Shown: positions 54,971-61,700 of the stretch, one piece after another | Numbering within the stretch: the stretch's first letter is position 1 | How the letters are laid out: every line of letters starts with the position of its first letter | NCBI GenBank assembly: GCA_020832085.1 | Contig: JAFIFJ010000098.1 | Coordinates: 1 to 64,000 of the forward strand | From: Gammaproteobacteria bacterium | GTDB taxonomy: Bacteria > Pseudomonadota > Gammaproteobacteria > Pseudomonadales > Azotimanducaceae | Reading direction: 5' to 3' | DNA: 64,000 bases | Position numbers and translations under genes: made by a program | The notes under the pieces: model-generated | The model's input: the letters and a program-made list of their open reading frames with translations, nothing else | Database searches by the model: none | What the model was told of the DNA's origin: nothing

Positions 54971-55458
54971 CAGCGCAGACGGACCCGGAAGAACACGGAA
55001 CCTTCCTGACCGGGCTCCAGCGCGGGCCGGAAGGTCCAGCGGATATGGGTGTAGTCCTCGTCTTCCGCCACCCGGGACTGGCCATCCTCACCGGTCATCA
55101 CCAGCTCGTCAGGCGTACCCCAGGTCTCACCTCCATCCACGGAGAACACGACATCCGTGCCTGAACCGCCGGCACTGTCCATGAGATAAATCGTGTTGTT
55201 CGGCACGGGATTGGTGATGACGATGCTGCCCGCATCCACTGTCTCCGCGCCCTGATTGGCGAAGGTGACCGTGTAACGAAGCTCATCACCCGGAACGACC
55301 CGCTCCGCAGCCACGAGTCGCCGCTCCTGCTCGCCCTGCTCGTTGACGAAGGCCTCGACCTTCTGCACCGAGCTGATCAGCCGAACCGGCTCCTGAGCCA
55401 ACGCAACTGTCGTCACTGACAGTAGAACGAGGGCGCACAGCTTCATGATCGTCTTCAT
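54970..55458 (-). CDS. Small secreted DUF11-domain protein
   Basis: 162 residues. GAGGAG lies 7 nt before the ATG. Signal peptide ~1-21, ending ALA. The mature part is a single DUF11-like sandwich (ERVVPGDELRYTVTFANQGAETV, IVITNPVPNNTIYL) ending TFRPALEPGQEGSVFFRVRLR. No anchor. It sits between two larger DUF11 proteins and is probably one subunit or plug of the same surface structure. Confidence 0.88.
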   Translation of the reverse strand: MKTIMKLCALVLLSVTTVALAQEPVRLISSVQKVEAFVNEQGEQERRLVAAERVVPGDELRYTVTFANQGAETVDAGSIVITNPVPNNTIYLMDSAGGSGTDVVFSVDGGETWGTPDELVMTGEDGQSRVAEDEDYTHIRWTFRPALEPGQEGSVFFRVRLR

Positions 55459-55479
55459 GACGAATCTCCTCGAGTAGGT

Positions 55480-56568
55480 TTACTGAACTTCCACCTGGAA
55501 GGTGATCACGTGATCCACGGGATTCCCCGGCGAGGGCGTGGTATTGCCGAAGTTCACCGTGATGCGTTTGTGCGCGATCCCACCGACCATGGTGTCGGTG
55601 ACGGAGACCGGAGCCTCGTTGTCATCGCGCGCGATGCCGTTGACGATGGTGGAGTTGGCGACGAACCGGATCTCCTCGCCGTCATCGCGGATCTCGTCGA
55701 TGATCAGGAGATTGGTTGCCGTCCCCGACCCGGACACCGTCACGTCAAGGCGGTAGGTGACGATAGCGCCGGGAATGAACCGTCCCCCGTTGGGCGTGTT
55801 GGGTGCGCCGGTACGGAAGCCGTCCGCGACCTCGATGATCGACTTGACCACCTCGACTTCGACGGCACTGACCACGTACACGCCGCGATCGGTGTCACGG
55901 CCTCCCGCCTGGATCACCACGGCATCGACGCCGCCATCCCCGGCACCGGCCAGAACGTCACCCGCGCCTGCTGCAGCGGCGCCGGCCGTGAGGGACTGCG
56001 CCTGAAGATCCAGGAAGCCCTCGTCGCCGTCGTCGACACTGCCTGGAATGTCCGCCGGAACGCAGATCAGGATCGTTCCGCCGGGCGCCAGGTCGAGCTG
56101 GTCATTGCCGGTGTCGAACTGCTGGGAGGCCTGGATGTCGCCCTGGGTACACGAACTCCCTGCGGCCCGGTAAACGAGCTGGTTGGCCGCGAAGATCGGA
56201 TTGAAGTCGTCTCCGGAGACGTTCGGCACCACGGTCAGGCTGAAGAGCTCCTGGCCGTTGCCGAGGTTCGTGATCAGGAACGGCTGGATCCGATTCTCGT
56301 CGCCAGGTCGGACCGTGACGGCCGCGGCCTGCACCGTGACGTCGACCTGAATGCGTTCATCGACGAGGAACTCCTCGACGTTGGACAGCTCGACGATGGG
56401 GTTGCCGTTGATGGAGAAGTTGGCGCGCGCCTGGTTCGAAATCGTGACGCCAGCCTGGGTACCTTGCGGTCCCACACTACCGGTCTCGCTGAAGGTTGCG
56501 GCCTGGGCACCGATCGACCCCAAACTGGCGGCGATCAGGACCAAGCCAAAACGCTTGAATCGGGACAT
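55480..56568 (-). CDS. Secreted DUF11-type protein, first gene of the surface operon
   Basis: 362 residues, AAGGAGG before the ATG. A signal peptide (~1-24) ends AQA. The mature start GTQAGVTISNQARANFSINGNP shares a motif with two other products. The C-terminal ~250-362 contains RFIPGAIVTYRLDV and a DUF11-like fold ending VITFQVEVQ. A single Cys pair (SSCTQG, LICVPA) could form a disulfide. It heads the minus-strand operon running to 44155; the promoter must lie in the 1-kb gap upstream. Confidence 0.87.
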   Translation of the reverse strand: MSRFKRFGLVLIAASLGSIGAQAATFSETGSVGPQGTQAGVTISNQARANFSINGNPIVELSNVEEFLVDERIQVDVTVQAAAVTVRPGDENRIQPFLITNLGNGQELFSLTVVPNVSGDDFNPIFAANQLVYRAAGSSCTQGDIQASQQFDTGNDQLDLAPGGTILICVPADIPGSVDDGDEGFLDLQAQSLTAGAAAAGAGDVLAGAGDGGVDAVVIQAGGRDTDRGVYVVSAVEVEVVKSIIEVADGFRTGAPNTPNGGRFIPGAIVTYRLDVTVSGSGTATNLLIIDEIRDDGEEIRFVANSTIVNGIARDDNEAPVSVTDTMVGGIAHKRITVNFGNTTPSPGNPVDHVITFQVEVQ

Positions 56569-56787
56569 GACTGTCCTCCTTGGGTTGCGGAAATGGCTCA
56601 GATCCCACCGCGTGGAGAACCGTGAGCCGGATACCGGCGGGCGATCGGGAGACCGCCTGTCGGCGTCTTGCGACCGGGCGTCTGCCCGGCCGAAGGCGTG
56701 AGCGTCGACGGCGACCGCGGCTACCGGCCGCCGAATGGCAGGCTGGGAGCGATCGGATGTCGGACGCGGAATCGGGGATGGGAACTG

Positions 56788-56871
56788 CTGCTTCAAGTAT
56801 GCGAGAGCGCGCGCGAAGCGAAAAAGGCGAGGGGAGATGCCCTCGCGCTGGGCCTGCTTCAAGTACGCGAG
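56788..56871. repeat. 18-bp direct repeat pair
   Basis: CTGCTTCAAGTAYGCGAG occurs at 56788-56805 and 56854-56871 with one mismatch, 66 bp apart. Read on the minus strand each gives LAYLKQ-like peptide, but no real gene covers them. Could be a conserved non-coding repeat of the operon leader. Confidence 0.7.
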
Positions 56872-57106
56872 CAGGCATGCGACGAAGGCAAAACGGATTG
56901 GGAGCCCAGCGAGAAATCTTGGGCTCGGGAACGCGCCCTCCATCGCATCTATTGGTCGCAACGACCCCAGCGGTGACATGCTGTGCTCTCCAAGGCGGAC
57001 CCGGACACAGGAATCCGCTGCAGACGGATTCCGGAATGCCTGGTCCTGGGATCAATCGTTGGGAAGCCACGCCTGACGGAGTGTCCTGCTTTCTCCCCCA
57101 CCCATC

Positions 57107-57138
57107 GTTAACGGCGCGTTAACAAGAATGCTAACGCG
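57107..57138. promoter_or_regulatory. Three phased TAAC boxes with inverted repeat
   Basis: TAAC occurs at 57109, 57120 and 57132, spaced 11 and 12 bp, so on one DNA face. The first two are within GTTAAC palindromes, and CGCGTTA/TAACGCG (57115-57138) is a 7-bp inverted repeat with a 10-bp spacer. It resembles an operator array for a DNA-binding regulator; which one is unknown. Confidence 0.4.
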
Positions 57139-57625
57139 ACGTTGTGCTCGCAAACAGCGACTTAATGCACGTTTCTGAATACCTGTCCGAATCCTGTCTG
57201 CACCCCACATCACCCCCTCAGCGAGGCTAAAGCCTTCCCTACCTTCTGCATTCTACGGACGGACCCCCAGAAAGTTGTGAGCAGCTTGTAAACGAATGCT
57301 TTGAGTCCGTCCCGGATCCCGTTAGCGCAGCCATCCGGGCCCCAGAATCGAACTGGCCCATCACAAATTGACAACCATTGATTAACAGGAATCGTGCCAG
57401 GGAGCCGAATCCATCTAATTCATTGTTTTTAAATGTTTTCTCGAAACCGGACGATGCAGGTCGCGGTCCGCGGCAGCGCCTGGCGGGTCACGAACTGACG
57501 TTTTGCGACATCAACAACGGTGGCATGGGCGCCGATGGGCGGGACAGCATCAGGGATTGTGGAGCGGGCGCGGACAACCCGCCCGAGCGGCGTCCATGGG
57601 TAAAGCGGAGAGACGGGGCCGCGCT

Positions 57626-57832
57626 TCAGCGCCGAGGCCGAAGGTCTACACTGTCGGTGGTCGGGTCGAAATCGATGACCACATCGCCGCGGCGAATCTG
57701 AGCAGCCACCTGCGCGATCTTGGTCTCGAGGGGCACCTCGCTGCTGCCGTACTCGGTACCCTCGCGGGTCACGAACTCTTCGATGATGCCACGCAGCGCA
57801 TCAGGGCTCAGTTGGTTGGACGGAATTTCCAT
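57626..57832 (-). CDS. yheU: YheU/UPF0270 family protein
   Basis: 68 residues. IPSNQLSPDALRGIIEEFVTREGTEYG is the family signature, followed by LETKIAQVAAQIRRGDVVIDFD. Small cytoplasmic protein without assigned function. It is divergent from the response regulator across a 158-bp gap that holds both promoters. Confidence 0.92.
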   Translation of the reverse strand: MEIPSNQLSPDALRGIIEEFVTREGTEYGSSEVPLETKIAQVAAQIRRGDVVIDFDPTTDSVDLRPRR

Positions 57833-57990
57833 AATTTTCAGTCGGTTGTAGAAAGGAAACGAGAGGCTTCAAAACTGAGCATCCTGGGCACCCGTGCTTT
57901 CGGTGGACCGGCGAGCAGCGATACTATAACCCTCGCCCCTATGGCGCAGGCCTTGCGGCTTGCGCCGACAACAGTGGAAGGCTGTAACCC

Positions 57991-58722
57991 TTGGTCGATA
58001 CAGATACGGGGACAGGAACTGAGCCGGACCACCTGATCATCGTCGAAGACGAGCCCATCACCCGGGCACTCCTGCGCAGCCACTTCGAGGATGCCGGGTT
58101 CGTCGTCGAGGAGCGGGAGGACGGCGACGGCCTCACGGAGCGGGTACTCGCCAGCAAGGTGGCCGTACTGCTGCTCGACATCAAGCTGCCGGGCAAGGAC
58201 GGCCTGACCCTCGCCCGCGAGCTGCGCAACGTCTCCGATGTAGGCATCATCCTCGTCACCAGCCAGGGTGAACAGGTTGACAAGCTCCTCGGTCTCGACA
58301 GCGGTGCCGATGACTACGTCACCAAGCCCTTCGATCCGCGGGAGCTGATCAGCCGCACCCGCAATCTCCAGCGCCGAGTTCGTGCTCAGCGCCATCAGCG
58401 CGCCCAGGTGCATCTGCGTCAGTTTGCAGGGTTCACCCTCGATCTCAATCGCCGCGAACTCAGCGACCCTCAGGGCCGTGCACAGCACCTTACGGCCGGC
58501 GAGTTCCAGCTGCTGCTGACCTTCATCGATCATGCCGGAGAAGTCATGAGCCGCGACCGGATCATGGCCCGTATCCGCAACCGCGAGTGGTACCCCGACG
58601 ATCGCTACATCGACGTCCTCGTCGGGCAGCTGCGCAAAAAGCTCGGTGAAACCGCTGGCAATGCCACCCTGGTCACCACCATCCACGGTACCGGTTATCT
58701 GTTCACACCGGACGTGACCTGA
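57991..58722 (+). CDS. OmpR-family response regulator (TorR-like)
   Basis: 243 residues, TTG start with GGAAGG upstream; no closer ATG exists. The receiver domain (~14-130) has the acidic pair VEDEP, the phospho-acceptor Asp in LLLDIKLPGKDG, and the Lys in VTKPFDPRE. A winged-helix DNA-binding domain (~145-240) follows, with SRDRIMARIRNREWYPDDRYIDVLVGQLRKKL. It likely pairs with the hybrid kinase 1 bp downstream, but the partner is inferred from position. Confidence 0.92.
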   Translation: MVDTDTGTGTEPDHLIIVEDEPITRALLRSHFEDAGFVVEEREDGDGLTERVLASKVAVLLLDIKLPGKDGLTLARELRNVSDVGIILVTSQGEQVDKLLGLDSGADDYVTKPFDPRELISRTRNLQRRVRAQRHQRAQVHLRQFAGFTLDLNRRELSDPQGRAQHLTAGEFQLLLTFIDHAGEVMSRDRIMARIRNREWYPDDRYIDVLVGQLRKKLGETAGNATLVTTIHGTGYLFTPDVT

Positions 58723-58723
58723 T

Positions 58724-61700
58724 ATGCCGGAGGCACGCCAGTATCGAATCGGCGCCACCCTTCACGAGACCCCTATCACCCTTATTCGCCGGGGCCAACA
58801 GGCGCACGATGGTGCTTCGGTCATACTCAAGAGTCTGCGGCCGGAGGCCGGGGCCGGCGATCTCGCGCGGCTACGTCACGAACACCTGCTCAACAGCCGC
58901 CTGCAGGTACCCGGCGTCTGCCCCGCCATCGATCTGCTGACCCTGGACGGGATGCCGACTCTGGTGAGCCAGGACGTCGGCGCGACGGCCCTGCGTCACT
59001 GGATGACCGACCCGGGCATGGGACTGGCACGGCGCCTGGAGGTGGCCATCGGCATCAGCCGCGCAGTCACGGACCTGCATGCCGCGGGGGTCGTGCACCG
59101 CGACATCAACCCCGACAACATTATCGTGCGTGCCAGCGACCGCTGCGTGTGGCTCATCGATCTCGGCCTGGCAACCCTGTCGCTGCGTCACGGCCAGGAG
59201 CCGGTGCATCCGCGGGACCTCGAAGGCACCCTGGCCTACCTGGCTCCCGAACAGACCGGACGCCTGCCCCGCACGGTGGACCAGCGCGCCGACCTCTATG
59301 CGCTTGGAGCCACGCTCTACGAACTGTTCTCCGGAGTACTTCCCTTCGCCTCGGATGACCCCCTGGAACTGGTCCATGCCCATCTCGCGCGTATTCCTCC
59401 GCTGCTGCTCACGCAGGCACCACAGCTGCCACCGGCCCTGTCGGAACTGGTGTCGGTGCTGCTGGAAAAGCGCCCGGAGGATCGCTATCAGCACGCCCAG
59501 ACCGTCGCCGAGGATCTGGAAGAGATCCACCGGGATCTCACGGCAGGCCTCATCACGACCCGTCTGAAAGCCGGTGCCCGCGATCGCGATACCCGGTTCA
59601 GCGTTCCCCAGCGCCTCTACGGTCGCGAGCGTCAGCGGCGGCGGCTGTTCCAGTTCGTGGAACGTGCCGCATCGGGGGCCAGCGACTTCATCCTGCTCAG
59701 CGGACCCACGGGTATCGGCAAGAGCACGCTCGTTAGTGCCGCTTTTTATCGAGCAGAGTCCTATGCATTCCGCACCGTTACGGCCACGTTCACACGCGCT
59801 CCGCAGACCGAACCTGCGGCCCCGGTAGTGCTAGCCTTTGCGCCACTACTGCGCCGTATCGTCGCTGCGAACACGCCGCTGATGACTCAGTGGCAAGGGC
59901 GATTGCGTCACGCCCTGGGCCGGGATGCGCAGCTGCTGGCGGAGGCCCTGCCTGACCTCGCCACCCTGCTCGCCCCCGCCAAGCCAGAACCGAGGCCGGC
60001 CACGCGGGAGTCCGGACAACGTTTCGATCAGGCCTTCCGGCGGCTGGTGGAAGGCTGCACCGACGCCACCGCGCCCCTGCTGCTGGTACTGGAAGGTTGC
60101 GAGTGGATCGATCCGGATTCGCGCCGCCTGATCCAGCTGCTCACGGGCGAAGGGGGCGTACCCCATCTGCTGATCCTCGGCACGGCCACGGACACGGAGC
60201 TGGCCACCGATGCCTTGGGCCCGCTCTATCCCAAGGCAGGACCGAACCACATTCAGGTGGACGCGCTGAGCCTGGAGGAGACCGGAACGCTGGTGGCGGA
60301 CGTGCTCCACAGCCAACCCGAACGCGTCGGGCCGCTCGCTGCGCGCATCCATGCCAAGAGCCATGGCAACCCCATGCTGGCCCTCAACACCCTGGAGTCC
60401 CTGCGCAGCGAGGAGCTGCTGACCTACAGCCGCGAGCAGCATGGCTGGGTCTGGAACGAGCAGGCCCTTGCGGCCACCGTGCTGCTCGATCAGGACTCGG
60501 ATGCCCTGCTCAGCCGTCTCACCAGGCTGCCTGCAGCCTCGATGGAGCCCATAGAGGTCGCCGCCTGCATCGGCGAGCGATTCGATGCCCAGTGGCTTGC
60601 AAGCACCCTCGAGATCAGCGTCAATGAAACGCTGCAGCGCCTGCGGCCGGCCCTCCAGGAAGGTTTCGTCGCCCCCGTCAGCGAGCGCAGGGTGCCGAGC
60701 CAGCACGACAGCGAAAGCAACGATGCCCTGGAGGCGGAGAGCCCGCTGCTGCTGCGCTTCGTACACAGCCGCATTCATCGCGAGATCTATCAACGCCTGA
60801 CACCCGAGCGCCGCGGCGCGCTGCACCGACGCCTCGGGGACATTGTCCTCGACGCCGCCGAGAGCGGCGACCCGGCCGATTCCGACGCCAATCAGCGTCT
60901 GTTTCTCGATGCCGTCTCCCAATTCAACTTCGCCAGTGCATTGCCTGGAGAACCCGAACTCTCTGCACTCGAACTCGCTCAGCAGAACCTCAGGGCGGGC
61001 CGCATTGCCCTGCGCAGCGGACAACCCCAGGGTGCTTTCAGGTTCCTTCGAACGGGCATGGGACAGCTCGGTCCAACGGCCTGGACCGAGCATCCCGTGA
61101 TCATGGCCCAACTCACCAGCAGCGCCCTCGATGCGGCCTTTCTCTGTGCCGACCCGGGCCAGGTGGAGCGCCTGTCACGAGCCGCCCTGTCACAGCCGCT
61201 GGACGATGCCATTCGCCTGCGCATGGTCGCCATGCTGACACGGGCCTGCTTCTCCCAGGGCCGCATCGCCGATGGCATGGAGACCGCACTGCCTGAACTC
61301 AGGCGCCAGGGCGTCAATCTGAAGACCCGCCTTCCCTTTGCCCTGAGCTTCATGCTGATGCTTCGCGAGGCGCGGCAGCTGGCCAGCCTGCCTCCATCCC
61401 GGGTCGTGGATCTGGCCAGAGCAGACCTCAGCCAGGATCTGCTGACGCGCAGCCAGTTGCTGCTCGACGTGGCCCAGAACGCATTCTTCACCAGTCCGAG
61501 CCTGCTGATCGCAGCCGTTCGTGAAATGTTGAGCCTGTCACGCGGGCAGGCGCCACTGCCCGAAACCGCCTTCGCTCTGGCCTGCGCAAGCGCCGCCGCA
61601 GTCACCATCGGCAAGCTCCCCTTGGCGTTGCGTCTGGCCGATCGCAGTGAGCAACTGCTGCAGCAGCAGGGCAAGGGACGGGCAGCAGCCCGGGCGCAGC

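Larger units (their letters stand above)
56569..57625. other. 1-kb intergenic region upstream of the DUF11 operon
   Basis: No convincing gene on either strand. The left part (56600-57000) is GC-rich and contains an 18-bp direct repeat. The right part (~57090-57450) is distinctly AT-richer than the rest of the window, with several TTAAC boxes, and is the likely promoter zone. A long 5' leader of the operon is implied if transcription starts there. Confidence 0.6.
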
